Below the pieces are notes generated by a model, which ran no database searches, was not told the origin of the DNA, and was given only the letters and a program-made list of their open reading frames with translations. A stretch of 64,000 bases of DNA from Prolixibacteraceae bacterium (lineage in GTDB: Bacteria > Bacteroidota > Bacteroidia > Bacteroidales > Prolixibacteraceae): the NCBI GenBank assembly GCA_947475715.1, contig CANJNY010000008.1, forward strand, positions 1 through 64,000, read 5' to 3'. The translations under genes and the position numbers were made by a program. This document shows positions 6,039 through 14,935 of the stretch, piece after piece; position 1 is the stretch's first letter; every line of letters starts with the position of its first letter.

Positions 6039-7385
6039 ATGTATGCCATTATCGATGTTGAAACAACCGGAACTGCTGCTGTCCATGGAAAATTAACGGA
6101 GATTGCCATAATTCTTCACGATGGAACAGGTGTTAGTGAGACCTACAATACCCTGATTAATCCCGAGTGTAATATTCCATACCACATTACCAGATTGACC
6201 GGTATAACGAACGAAATGGTTGCAAATGCTCCAAAATTCTATGAGGTTGCAAAAAAAATTATTGAATTAACCGCCGGAAAAATATTTGTAGCTCATAATG
6301 CAACCTTTGACTATTCATTTGTAAAAGAAGAATTTAAACGTTTGGGCTATGATTTCAAACGAAAAACAATTTGCACTGTTAAACTTGGTCGTAAGCTTCT
6401 TCCCGGGCATCGTTCCTATTCGCTGGGTAATATCTGTGCCGATCTTGGGATTGAAATTACCGACAGACACCGGGCAATTGGAGATGCGCTGGCTACTGCC
6501 AAACTTTTTGAAATATTAGTTGATCGAAATGCCCGGCTTGAATCATCCCTGTTTGTCAATCACTCCTCCCCTCTCCCCAAAGATAAAATGGATTCAATTC
6601 CTTCGAAAACAGGAGTTTATTATTTCTATGATTCACAAGGTAACCTGATTTATATTGGAAAGAGCAAAGACATTCATCAACGCGTTTTAACTCATCTAAG
6701 CAATTCTCAGACCAGGAAGGCCATTGAAATGCGCGATAAAATAGCTGATATCTCCTGGGAAGAGACCGGAAGTGAACTCGTGGCGCTCTTGCTTGAATCA
6801 TCTGAAATTAAGAAATACAAACCACTGTTTAACCGAAGTCAGCGCAGATCGGCATTTAACTTTGGTTTATTTGCGTTCGAAGATGGTGCCGGATATTTAA
6901 ACCTTAAAATAGCTAAAATTGAAGGGGAAGAGATTCCACTGACAACGTTTCACTTTCAACAGGAGGGGATCGAATTTCTGCACAATTTAGCTCAAAAGTT
7001 TGCCCTTTGCAAGAAGCTCTGTCATCTCGATAACAATACTGCGGGTTGTTTTAATTCACAACTTCATGATTGCCGTGGAGCATGCACCGGACTGGAAGGT
7101 CCGGAGAGTTATAATCTGCGGGTAAATAAATCAATCCATCCCTTAAATTACCGTTCACCTAATTTTCTGATTATCGATCAGGGAAGGAATCCGGAAGAGA
7201 AGACAATTATCGATATTTCAAATGGACGATATACCGGATTTGGATATATATCAATGGATTACACATCCCATGATACAGAATTATTACGCGATTGTATCCG
7301 CAAATATGACGATAACAGAGATATCCGATCGATTATTAAAGGTTTCATTAATCGCAATAAACATCTAAAAATCATTGAATTATAA
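6039..7385 (+). CDS. DEDDh exonuclease fused to GIY-YIG endonuclease domain (DnaQ/UvrC-Cho type)
   Basis: A 448-residue two-domain nuclease. Residues 1-165 are a proofreading-type 3'-5' exonuclease: IDVETTG with Asp6 and Glu8 (Exo I), HNATFDYSF (Exo II), and HRAIGDALAT (Exo III with the His and Asp of DEDDh). Residues about 188-275 are a GIY-YIG domain (TGVYYFYD ... YIGKSKDI ... R), the 3'-incision domain of UvrC and of Cho. The C-terminal part includes a Cys-containing segment like that following the UvrC nuclease domain (CKKLC, C...C). Fusions of this kind are known in other bacteria and are thought to act in DNA repair. It is alone and convergent with phr. Confidence 0.88.
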   Translation: MYAIIDVETTGTAAVHGKLTEIAIILHDGTGVSETYNTLINPECNIPYHITRLTGITNEMVANAPKFYEVAKKIIELTAGKIFVAHNATFDYSFVKEEFKRLGYDFKRKTICTVKLGRKLLPGHRSYSLGNICADLGIEITDRHRAIGDALATAKLFEILVDRNARLESSLFVNHSSPLPKDKMDSIPSKTGVYYFYDSQGNLIYIGKSKDIHQRVLTHLSNSQTRKAIEMRDKIADISWEETGSELVALLLESSEIKKYKPLFNRSQRRSAFNFGLFAFEDGAGYLNLKIAKIEGEEIPLTTFHFQQEGIEFLHNLAQKFALCKKLCHLDNNTAGCFNSQLHDCRGACTGLEGPESYNLRVNKSIHPLNYRSPNFLIIDQGRNPEEKTIIDISNGRYTGFGYISMDYTSHDTELLRDCIRKYDDNRDIRSIIKGFINRNKHLKIIEL

Positions 7386-7394
7386 ACCTTTCGC

Positions 7395-8720
7395 CTAATC
7401 TGTCTGAAACCCCAACCCTTCAGCGTACCTTTTCAGTGCCCTTTCGCGTGCAAATCGATGCTCTACAACAGGCGGGCAATAATCCATGGTATCAAACTCG
7501 GGAACCCATTTTCGGATATACTCATAATCAGGGTCAAATTTCTTTGCCTGAAGTTCCGGATTAAAGATTCGGAAGTACGGTGCTGCATCGCAACCTGATC
7601 CTGCAGCCCATTGCCAGCCGCCATTATTTGAGGCAAGATCATAATCGTCAAGTTTACTTGCGAAGTAGGTTTCGCCCCATCGCCAGTCGATCAGTAAATG
7701 TTTGCACAAGAAACTGGCTGTTACCATTCTTAACCGATTATGCATAAATCCGGTTTCATTTAACTCCCTCATTCCTGCATCAACCATTGGATAGCCGGTT
7801 TTTCCTTTACACCAGGCATTAAAATGATCCAGGTTATTTTCCCATTTAATATTATCGTATGCCGGCTTAAATGATCTGGTCACAACATGCGGAAAATACC
7901 AAAGGATCTGACTATAAAAATTACGCCAGATAAGTTCTGACAGGAAAGTTTCTGAGTGCAAAATAGCCAGGGCAGTCACTTTGCGGATGCTTATTGTGCC
8001 GAACCTCAAATGGACACTTAGTTTTGATGTGCCATTCAGGGCCGGGAAATCCCTGTTGGCAGCATATCCTTCCAATAACGACTGCGGCAATGCCTTGGAT
8101 GGAAATGTGATGTTCAGCGGCTCAAATCCCAGCTTCTCAATACTGATCATTGGAAGCGGTTCAATCCTGATAAAATTGTGAAAATACTGAGTGGTATTTA
8201 ACGGTTTTACCATCTCTTTATTAAACCTTTGAAGGAATTTATTTTTGTAAGGGGTGAACACGGTATACGGTTTTCCATCCTCCTTCACAAGTTCGTCCTT
8301 TTCGAAAAGGAGATGATCCTTATAGGAATGATATTCAATCTTATTGATAGTGAGGAATTTCTCAACCTGAGAATCCCGGTAAACCGAATATGGCTCATAA
8401 TCACGATTGGCATAAACACTGCAAATGTGAAATTCTTCAGCCATTTTTTTAAAAATATCCTGCGGTCTTCCATGGGCTATATAAATGCTTGATCCAATCT
8501 TCTCCAGAGTCTCCTTAATTCCGGCGATTGTCTTGTAAATAAAGTTTACTCTGAAATCAGGACGAACCTCCATGCGCTCTAAAATGTCGGGATTATAGAT
8601 AAACAGAGGCAGCACATTCTCGCGGGTCTTCAATGCATGAAAAAGCGCTGTATTATCCTCTAATCTTAAATCGCGCCGCATCCAAAATATATTTACGACT
8701 GTTTTATCCTTCTTAATCAT
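7395..8720 (-). CDS. phr: Deoxyribodipyrimidine photolyase (cryptochrome/photolyase family)
   Basis: A 441-residue class I photolyase-like flavoprotein that uses blue light to split cyclobutane pyrimidine dimers. The N-terminal antenna domain begins NIFWMRRDLRLEDN. The C-terminal FAD domain shows LIWRNFY, GYPMVDAGMREL, HNRLRMVTASFL, WRWGE.YF and the NNGGWQWAAG segment, all standard for CPD photolyases. It lacks a C-terminal cryptochrome extension. Length is slightly under the usual 450-480. It is convergent with the exonuclease/GIY-YIG gene and diverges from threonine aldolase. Confidence 0.92.
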   Translation of the reverse strand: MIKKDKTVVNIFWMRRDLRLEDNTALFHALKTRENVLPLFIYNPDILERMEVRPDFRVNFIYKTIAGIKETLEKIGSSIYIAHGRPQDIFKKMAEEFHICSVYANRDYEPYSVYRDSQVEKFLTINKIEYHSYKDHLLFEKDELVKEDGKPYTVFTPYKNKFLQRFNKEMVKPLNTTQYFHNFIRIEPLPMISIEKLGFEPLNITFPSKALPQSLLEGYAANRDFPALNGTSKLSVHLRFGTISIRKVTALAILHSETFLSELIWRNFYSQILWYFPHVVTRSFKPAYDNIKWENNLDHFNAWCKGKTGYPMVDAGMRELNETGFMHNRLRMVTASFLCKHLLIDWRWGETYFASKLDDYDLASNNGGWQWAAGSGCDAAPYFRIFNPELQAKKFDPDYEYIRKWVPEFDTMDYCPPVVEHRFARERALKRYAEGLGFQTD

Positions 8721-8854
8721 TCATTGGAATTTAGTAAATTATAAAACCTTAGGAAACCCTAATTAGATGTGTGAAATATAACAAAAAGCCAAAAACAAAA
8801 CATATTTTTACAAAAAAATATTTTATTCGGTAAACTATACTGTAATTAACAAAT

Positions 8855-9886
8855 ATGGGACAAAGAGGTTTTGCAAGTGATAATAATTCAGGAATTCACC
8901 CGCAGATTTTAAAGGCAATCGGGGAAGCAAACTCCGGTCATTCGGTTGGGTATGGCGACGATCCCTGGACAAAAGAGGCTATTGCGCTGTTTAAGAATGA
9001 GTTTGGTGAGGATACCGAAGTTTTTATGGTCCTTACCGGCACTGGAGCCAATATTCTTAGTATTCAATCGGCGGTGCATTCATTTCATTCCATAATTTGT
9101 TCAGAAACAGCTCATATTCAAACTGATGAATGTGGAGCACCCGAAAAATTCACTGGAAGTAAACTAATTCCGGTTCCTACTCTGGACGGAAAGATTACTC
9201 CCAAACAACTGGAGAAGTACCTTCATGGATTTGATTCAGAACACCATTCGCAGCCTGGTTTAATCAGTATTACTCAGGTAACTGAATTAGGAACTATTTA
9301 TTCGGTACAGGAAATCAGGGAAATTGCTGAGCTGGCCCATAACCATGGCATGTATCTGCATATGGATGGAGCCCGAATTTCCAATGCTGCGGTATCTCTT
9401 GGAGTTCCATTCAGAACCTTTACCAGGGATGCCGGTGTTGATATCCTTTCATTTGGGGGGACAAAAAATGGAATGATGATTGGTGAAGCCGTTCTGTTTT
9501 TTAATCCTTCACTATCTGCCTACACTAAATATTACCGGAAGCAGGCGGCACAGCTTTTTTCAAAGATGCGATTTGTAGGGGCACAATTTGTCCCCTACCT
9601 CAGGGATGAAATCTGGAAAATTAATGCCACACATTCCAACAAAATGGCCAAAATTCTTGAAACTGAAGTACAGAAGCTCAAGGGAATAAAAATTACGCAG
9701 GCAGTTCAGGGTAACGGGATTTTTGCACTTGTTCCTCATGCGTTGATTCCTTTATTACAACAGCAGTTTTTCTTTTATGTCTGGAATGAATCCCGGGGTG
9801 AAGTGAGATGGATGACCTCCTTTGATACTACGGAGGATGAGATTTATAACTTTGCGAATTTATTAAGAAAATTACTCAACGAATAA
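8855..9886 (+). CDS. ltaE: Low-specificity L-threonine aldolase
   Basis: A 343-residue PLP enzyme of fold type I that cleaves threonine or allo-threonine to glycine and acetaldehyde. Key features are GFASDNNSGIHP at the N-terminus, HMDGAR (Asp171, pairs with the PLP nitrogen), and FGGTKNGM with Lys204 as the Schiff-base lysine. Length matches the family. The gene starts 10 bases before the rhomboid gene ends its gap, i.e. the next gene follows after 9 bases, suggesting an operon. The 134-base gap to phr holds the divergent promoters, but I could not place clear boxes. Confidence 0.9.
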   Translation: MGQRGFASDNNSGIHPQILKAIGEANSGHSVGYGDDPWTKEAIALFKNEFGEDTEVFMVLTGTGANILSIQSAVHSFHSIICSETAHIQTDECGAPEKFTGSKLIPVPTLDGKITPKQLEKYLHGFDSEHHSQPGLISITQVTELGTIYSVQEIREIAELAHNHGMYLHMDGARISNAAVSLGVPFRTFTRDAGVDILSFGGTKNGMMIGEAVLFFNPSLSAYTKYYRKQAAQLFSKMRFVGAQFVPYLRDEIWKINATHSNKMAKILETEVQKLKGIKITQAVQGNGIFALVPHALIPLLQQQFFFYVWNESRGEVRWMTSFDTTEDEIYNFANLLRKLLNE

Positions 9887-9895
9887 TCGATCCTG

Positions 9896-10597
9896 ATGCC
9901 GTTACTTTCGCGATACTATCCGTCAAATTATACCGAGGATCAGTTCTTGCTCGAAAAACGAATAGTCAGACATGCTCTTTTTGTATCACTCTCATTGATT
10001 GTGATCTTGTGGCTTGTCAAAATTTTTGAGGTAGAATTTAAATTCGAATTTACCCAATGGGGAATCCTTCCATTATCGGTAAAAGGGTTACGAGGGATCT
10101 TTTTATCACCCTTGATTCATGCCAATTTTGAACATTTAATCGCCAATACATTTCCACTTTTCATTCTCACATTTTCACTCTTCTTTTTCTACCGCAAATC
10201 AGCCTATACGATCTATTTATTAATCTATTTATTATCGGGCTTTTTTGTCTGGCTGGATGGTCGTGAGGCCTTGCATATCGGGGCCAGTGGCATTATCTAT
10301 GGGCTGGCAGCCTTCTTATTCATGAGTGGTATTATTAGCCATAATATACGACTTTTAACCATATCGATGATTGTGTCGTTATTTTATGGCGGATTATTCT
10401 GGGGGATATTTCCTGTTAAACCCGAAATATCGTGGGAATCTCATTTATGGGGAGGTGTGTCAGGACTGGGACTTGCATTGTTATACAGGAAATCAGCACC
10501 GGCAATTCCACCGGTTGAAGAGGACGAAGAACCGGATGTTTCGGATGAAAACAGTGAATTCGATGCAGAATCCGATCATTCAGAAGAGGGCAATTGA
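9896..10597 (+). CDS. Rhomboid-family intramembrane serine protease
   Basis: A 233-residue polytopic membrane protein with about six hydrophobic segments between residues 28 and 197. The catalytic dyad is Ser131 in GASG and His183 in SHLWGG; His75/His80 and Asn84 in HANFEHLIAN match the conserved loop-2 motif. The last 30 residues are a soluble acidic tail (Glu/Asp rich). Rhomboids cut transmembrane helices of partner proteins; substrates are unknown. It is probably co-transcribed with threonine aldolase. Confidence 0.88.
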   Translation: MPLLSRYYPSNYTEDQFLLEKRIVRHALFVSLSLIVILWLVKIFEVEFKFEFTQWGILPLSVKGLRGIFLSPLIHANFEHLIANTFPLFILTFSLFFFYRKSAYTIYLLIYLLSGFFVWLDGREALHIGASGIIYGLAAFLFMSGIISHNIRLLTISMIVSLFYGGLFWGIFPVKPEISWESHLWGGVSGLGLALLYRKSAPAIPPVEEDEEPDVSDENSEFDAESDHSEEGN

Positions 10598-10624
10598 GCA
10601 ACTCAGATTTTTATTGTACTTTTG
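10594..10624 (+). promoter_or_regulatory. Bacteroidetes-type promoter of the nusB operon
   Basis: TTG at 10594-10596 and TACTTTTG at 10617-10624 are 20 bases apart, matching the -33/-7 pattern. The -33 element overlaps the stop codon region of the rhomboid gene. Confidence 0.65.
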
Positions 10625-10662
10625 CATCCGAAATTTTAATTGAAACCAGTTCTGTTTAAATC

Positions 10663-11610
10663 ATGATAAGTCGAAGGATAATCCGCACCAAGGTTCTACA
10701 AATATTATACGCTCACGTATCATCCCCCGAAAAAACGATCACCCAATCAGAATCTGAGCTTCATTTCAGTATTAGAAAAACATACGATCTATATCATCTG
10801 TTATTTGCTATTCTTGGTGAGCTAAGTGACTTCGCCAACGAACGGATCGAGGCACGGAAAATGAAAAATTTCCCATCTGAAGATGATCTCAACCCAAACC
10901 TCCGTTTTGTAAATAACAGACTGATTTCCAGATTAAAATCCGATAAAAGTCTGAATAAATATTTGGATGGAAATAAGCTTAACTGGTCAAATTATCCGGA
11001 CCTGATACGCGGCATATATACTTCGCTGATTGAATCGGATCTGTATAAAGAGTATATCAATTCGGCAATTGATGACTTCGGGAATGATCGCAGATTTTGT
11101 GAGGATTTCTTTAGTATAATATTGGTTAACAGCGATATAATGCTGAACGAACTGGAAGAACAGAGTATTTACTGGAATGACGATCTCGACTTTACAATTT
11201 CGATGGTAATTAAAACAATTAAGAAATTCAAGAGTAGCGACGACCAAAATGAGTACCTGATGTCTCTTTACAAAGATGAAGAGGACCAGGAATTTACAAA
11301 AAAATTATTCCGAAAGGCGCTTGTTAACAATACCGAGAATAGAAAAATCATCGAAAATTACACGAAGAACTGGGATGTTGACAGGGTTGCAATTATGGAT
11401 ATTCTAATTATGCAGCTGGCATTGACAGAATTGATGGAATTCCCCTCGATACCGATAAAAGTAACTTTAAATGAGTATATTGAACTTGCCAAGTATTACA
11501 GTACCAACAAGAGCAGTACTTTTATTAATGGAGTCCTTGACCGGATCACAAAAGATTTTAAGGAAGAGGGAAAAATAGTCAAAGCCGGACGCGGATTATT
11601 GGAAACATGA
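10663..11610 (+). CDS. nusB: Transcription antitermination factor NusB (long Bacteroidetes form)
   Basis: A 315-residue protein, about twice the length of E. coli NusB. The start (SRRIIRTKVLQILYAH) and the C-terminal part (about 210-305, with 'LFRKALVNN', 'NWDVDRVAIMDILIMQLALTELMEFPSIPIKVTLNEYIELAKYYST...STFINGVLD') carry the NusB RNA-binding helical fold. The insert between is typical for Bacteroidetes. NusB binds boxA RNA with NusE (S10) and supports rRNA antitermination and processing. It is the first gene of an overlapping run; its stop overlaps the next start by four bases. Confidence 0.92.
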   Translation: MISRRIIRTKVLQILYAHVSSPEKTITQSESELHFSIRKTYDLYHLLFAILGELSDFANERIEARKMKNFPSEDDLNPNLRFVNNRLISRLKSDKSLNKYLDGNKLNWSNYPDLIRGIYTSLIESDLYKEYINSAIDDFGNDRRFCEDFFSIILVNSDIMLNELEEQSIYWNDDLDFTISMVIKTIKKFKSSDDQNEYLMSLYKDEEDQEFTKKLFRKALVNNTENRKIIENYTKNWDVDRVAIMDILIMQLALTELMEFPSIPIKVTLNEYIELAKYYSTNKSSTFINGVLDRITKDFKEEGKIVKAGRGLLET

Positions 11611-12071
11611 AAACATGCAGTTATCCAATAGCAATAATTTACAGTTTCCTGCTGCTGGTTTCCCAATATTCGTGCAACTTCAATACAGGAAATAGTGGTT
11701 CCCAACCGATTAAAGCGACTGAAAAAAAGAGCAAGGGGAAAATTGTTTTTGACAAGGAAATTCATAATTTTGGTTCGCTTAAGGAGGGAGAGATTGTTTC
11801 ATATTCGTTTATCTTTCGAAATGTGGGGGGCTCGCCTTCGAAATTTATTAATGCAGATAAATCATGCGGCTGTATTGAGTTGCATTACAGTGAAGTTGAA
11901 ATTGCGCCGGGAGAATCTTCCACTGTAGAGATCACCTTAAATACTTCAGGAGAATGGGGAAACTTAATTAGAGAGGCAACCCTTGAAACCTCTGAAGGGG
12001 AGAAAAAAGAGTTGAAGATTGGCGCTTATATTGAGAATAAACAGTTTAACATTTTAAATACACAACAATGA
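11607..12071 (+). CDS. DUF1573 lipoprotein
   Basis: A 154-residue protein with an N-terminal hydrophobic segment ending in Tyr-Ser-Cys at about residue 23, a plausible lipobox. The rest is one DUF1573 domain, an Ig/ASH-like fold: FDKEIHNFGSLKEGE, FRNVG, 'KSCGCIE', and 'VEIAPGESSTVEITLNT'. Found widely in Bacteroidetes, often next to yajC; its function is unknown, with extracytoplasmic location inferred. Both junctions are four-base ATGA overlaps (nusB upstream, yajC downstream), so translation is coupled. Confidence 0.85.
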   Translation: MKTCSYPIAIIYSFLLLVSQYSCNFNTGNSGSQPIKATEKKSKGKIVFDKEIHNFGSLKEGEIVSYSFIFRNVGGSPSKFINADKSCGCIELHYSEVEIAPGESSTVEITLNTSGEWGNLIREATLETSEGEKKELKIGAYIENKQFNILNTQQ

Positions 12072-12394
12072 ATTCAATTTTATTTATTATTGCCCAGGCG
12101 GGAGGAGCTCCGGCGGCAGGATCATCCATGAATATGCTATTGATGATGGGTCTGATGATTGTGGTTTTCTATTTTTTCATGATCCGTCCGCAAATGAAAC
12201 GTCAGAAAGAGATGACAAAATTTCGTGATGCGCTTCAAAAAGGGGACAAAATTGTAACAACAGGTGGAATTTACGGAAAAATCGATGAAATTAAAGATAA
12301 TGTCATTATTCTTGAAGTTGCCCCAAATACAAAACTGAAAGTTGACAAAAGTGTTGTTTTGAGGGATATGTCAGATGCACCGGTTCAGAAATAA
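12068..12394 (+). CDS. yajC: Preprotein translocase accessory subunit YajC
   Basis: A 108-residue single-pass membrane protein. A transmembrane helix (about 22-40, with MMGLMIVVFYFFMIRPQMKRQKE at its end) is followed by the small cytoplasmic domain GDKIVTTGGIYGKI typical of YajC. YajC associates with SecDF at the Sec translocon. The gene overlaps the DUF1573 stop by four bases and is followed by a strong terminator. Confidence 0.95.
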   Translation: MNSILFIIAQAGGAPAAGSSMNMLLMMGLMIVVFYFFMIRPQMKRQKEMTKFRDALQKGDKIVTTGGIYGKIDEIKDNVIILEVAPNTKLKVDKSVVLRDMSDAPVQK

Positions 12395-12461
12395 ATCGCA
12401 TTTACAATTTATCACGAATAAATCAGTTCTATTCGGAATGAATCATTTAAATTAATTTCTG

Positions 12462-12486
12462 AAAGGCCGGTTAACCGGCCTTTTTG
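12462..12486 (+). terminator. Intrinsic terminator after yajC
   Basis: GGCCGGTTAACCGGCC (12465-12480) is a perfect 16-base palindrome followed by TTTTTG. It probably separates the nusB-yajC unit from ybbR-coaE, in part or wholly. Confidence 0.8.
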
Positions 12487-12509
12487 TTTAATTCAATAAT
12501 TTTTACACC

Positions 12510-13502
12510 ATGTTTAGACGGGTTATTGCCTACATAAAGAGCGAAATAAAAACAATTGGTAATGGAAAAGCGTTTGTTTTTATCGTTTGTTTGGCATTAG
12601 CATCGTTCCTGTGGTTTCTTAATGCCCTCGACAAAAGGTATACCGATCACATTACAGTTCCTGTAAAATACGTTAATTTACCGCTAAAAAAAGAGCTTAC
12701 CGGAAGGCTTCCCGAGAAATTGGATCTTACAGTTGATGCAATTGGCTACAGTCTTTTACGCTTAAAATTCACATCTTCCCTCTCACCGCTGCTTATTGAT
12801 GTGAATGAATTGTCCAATAATCTTCTTGAAAACAGTTATATTTCCAAATATTCCTTTTCTACCAATGGGCATAAGGAGGAGTTTGCCAAACAAATAAGCA
12901 ACGAAATTGGAATTATCAGTATCAGACCCGATTCAATTACATTTAAGGTAAGTCGGGTAATTGAGAAACAGGTAAAGGTTCACCCCATTATTGAAGTTTC
13001 ATTTGCCAGAGAGTTTACCCTTCAAAAACCACCAACGGCTACTCCTGCTGCAATTTTGGTCAAAGGGCCGGTCGATATCGTGGATACACTCCGTGAGATA
13101 TTCACAACTCCTTTGGAAATCAAAAATCTATCTCAGAGCCTGATTAAGGATGCATCACTAATAATTCCCGATGAGATCAAATCAGAATCGGTGAAGGTAT
13201 CGGTTGCTATTGCTGTTGAGCAATATACAGAAGCCAAATTTGAAATACCTGTCACGATACTCAATCAGCCTGATAATTTAATAATAAAGACTTTTCCGTC
13301 GAAAGTGAAAATCTCATGCCGCATTGGAATAAGTCAATATAACAAGCTGAACAGTAGCAGTTTTAAGGCATTTATTGACTATTCCAGTCGATCATTGATA
13401 TTATCCAAATTACCTGTTATTTTGGATAATATCCCGGAGAATGTGCTGTCTGTTGATTATTTCCCCAAAGAGGTCGATTATATTATTGAAAAAAAACAAT
13501 GA
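12510..13502 (+). CDS. YbbR-like domain protein (CdaR-related)
   Basis: A 330-residue protein with an N-terminal membrane anchor (about 21-40, 'AFVFIVCLALASFLWFLNAL') followed by extracytoplasmic YbbR-type repeats of beta strands (for example 'VPVKYVNLP', 'ILVKGPVDIVDTL', 'KVKISCRIG'). In Firmicutes the related CdaR regulates the diadenylate cyclase CdaA, but no cdaA is in this window, so that role is not shown. The stop overlaps the coaE start by four bases, pointing to a ybbR-coaE unit as seen in other Bacteroidetes. Confidence 0.82.
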   Translation: MFRRVIAYIKSEIKTIGNGKAFVFIVCLALASFLWFLNALDKRYTDHITVPVKYVNLPLKKELTGRLPEKLDLTVDAIGYSLLRLKFTSSLSPLLIDVNELSNNLLENSYISKYSFSTNGHKEEFAKQISNEIGIISIRPDSITFKVSRVIEKQVKVHPIIEVSFAREFTLQKPPTATPAAILVKGPVDIVDTLREIFTTPLEIKNLSQSLIKDASLIIPDEIKSESVKVSVAIAVEQYTEAKFEIPVTILNQPDNLIIKTFPSKVKISCRIGISQYNKLNSSSFKAFIDYSSRSLILSKLPVILDNIPENVLSVDYFPKEVDYIIEKKQ

Positions 13503-14098
13503 TAAAAATAGGGATAACGGGTGGAATAGGAAGCGGAAAAACAACTGTTTGTGAAATATTTAAGTTGTTTAAAATTCCGGTATTCCATGCTGACATAGAG
13601 GCTAAATATCTTCAAGATAATGATTTAATCGTTAAAAACAAGATTATTGAACGCTTTGGAGTGGAGGTATATTCCAGTGAAGGCAACCTTGACAGAAAAA
13701 AGATAGCCGCATTAATTTTCAATGATAAGAATGCACTAACTGCCATGAATGAAATTATTCATCCTGCTGTTAGAAACCGTTTTCTGCAATGGATTGAAGA
13801 TTATCTGACGGTTCCCTATATTTTATATGAAGCAGCTATATTATTTGAAAGCGGTTATAGTTCTGATTTCAACCTTAATATTCTGGTTTTAGCAGACGAA
13901 AAACTCCGAATTGAACGGGTAATCAAGCGGGATAATTTAACTGAAGATATTATTATGCTACGCATTAACAATCAAATGGCTGATAGTGATAAAATTAAAA
14001 AAGCAAATTTTATTATTGAAAACAATGCGGATAGCTTATTAATTCCGCAGATTTTAAAAATTGATCAATTAATTAGAGAAAATGGCAAAACTTGGTAA
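13499..14098 (+). CDS. coaE: Dephospho-CoA kinase
   Basis: A 199-residue P-loop kinase that adds the 3'-phosphate in the last step of coenzyme A synthesis. The Walker A motif GGIGSGKT is at residues 8-15, 'FHADIEAK' carries the catalytic Asp (29-36, HADI), and 'IHPAVR' and 'YEAAILFESG' match the CoA and acceptor-site segments. The length is normal. The 3' end overlaps the next gene by 17 bases. Confidence 0.94.
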   Translation: MIKIGITGGIGSGKTTVCEIFKLFKIPVFHADIEAKYLQDNDLIVKNKIIERFGVEVYSSEGNLDRKKIAALIFNDKNALTAMNEIIHPAVRNRFLQWIEDYLTVPYILYEAAILFESGYSSDFNLNILVLADEKLRIERVIKRDNLTEDIIMLRINNQMADSDKIKKANFIIENNADSLLIPQILKIDQLIRENGKTW

Positions 14099-14819
14099 GT
14101 GGATAGGAGGTGGATTAGGGTTTACATTAGGGGGTCCTTTGGGCGCTTTAGCCGGATTTTTCCTGGGTTCATTTTTTGATGAAGCAGATACTGTGATTCA
14201 AAAACCGCAGGCATCACAATTTGGAAAAGCACAAATTACTCAGGGCGACTATATGTTTAGCCTTTTAGTTCTTGTTACTGCCGTACTAAAGGCCGATGGA
14301 AAGATTCTGCGCTCAGAACTGGATTATGTAAAAGAGTTTCTAATCCGGAGTTTTGGAACAGAGGGAGCCAGCCAGGCCTTAGTGATTTTAAAGGATCTTA
14401 CCCAACAGAATATTCCGGTAATCGATATCTGCAATCAAATCAGACAATATGTCGATTACTCATCTCGTTTGCAACTGGTTCATTTTTTGTTTGGTATAGC
14501 CAATGCAGATGGCCTGGTTCATCCCGATGAACTGACACTAATCAGGCAAATTGCTACAGCACTTAGGCTCTCTGAGGCAGATTATAAATCACTTGAAGCG
14601 ATGTTTGTCCCTAAAACTGACTGGGCATACGACATTCTTGAAATTGAAGAAACAGCTACAAATGAACAGGTTAAGAAGGCTTATCGGAAGATGGCACTTA
14701 AATATCATCCGGATAAGGTAAGCTACCTGGGCGAAGATGTTCAAAAAGCGGCGAATGAAAAATTTCAGAAGCTCAATGAGGCATATCAGCTTATTGTTAA
14801 AGATCGCGGAATGTCTTAA
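14082..14819 (+). CDS. TerB/DnaJ-domain co-chaperone (DjlA-like)
   Basis: A 245-residue protein in three parts: a glycine-rich hydrophobic N-terminus (10-31) that may touch the membrane, a TerB-like helical domain (about 55-165, with 'VLKADGKILRSELDYVKEFL' and 'ANADGLVHPDELTLI'), and a C-terminal J domain (about 182-245, ending 'YRKMALKYHPDKV' with the His-Pro-Asp motif that stimulates DnaK). The order TerB-DnaJ matches DjlA of Proteobacteria. It overlaps coaE by 17 bases and is the last gene of the run. The client is unknown. Confidence 0.88.
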   Translation: MAKLGKWIGGGLGFTLGGPLGALAGFFLGSFFDEADTVIQKPQASQFGKAQITQGDYMFSLLVLVTAVLKADGKILRSELDYVKEFLIRSFGTEGASQALVILKDLTQQNIPVIDICNQIRQYVDYSSRLQLVHFLFGIANADGLVHPDELTLIRQIATALRLSEADYKSLEAMFVPKTDWAYDILEIEETATNEQVKKAYRKMALKYHPDKVSYLGEDVQKAANEKFQKLNEAYQLIVKDRGMS

Positions 14820-14935
14820 ATGAATTCTGCCATTAAAATGGTTTACAGTAGGCTGTGGATAGACTTAAAATTATATTAACTTCGTTGTACGGATAATTTA
14901 AATTGTTTTTCACCTTTACTTAAGAACGAATCATC

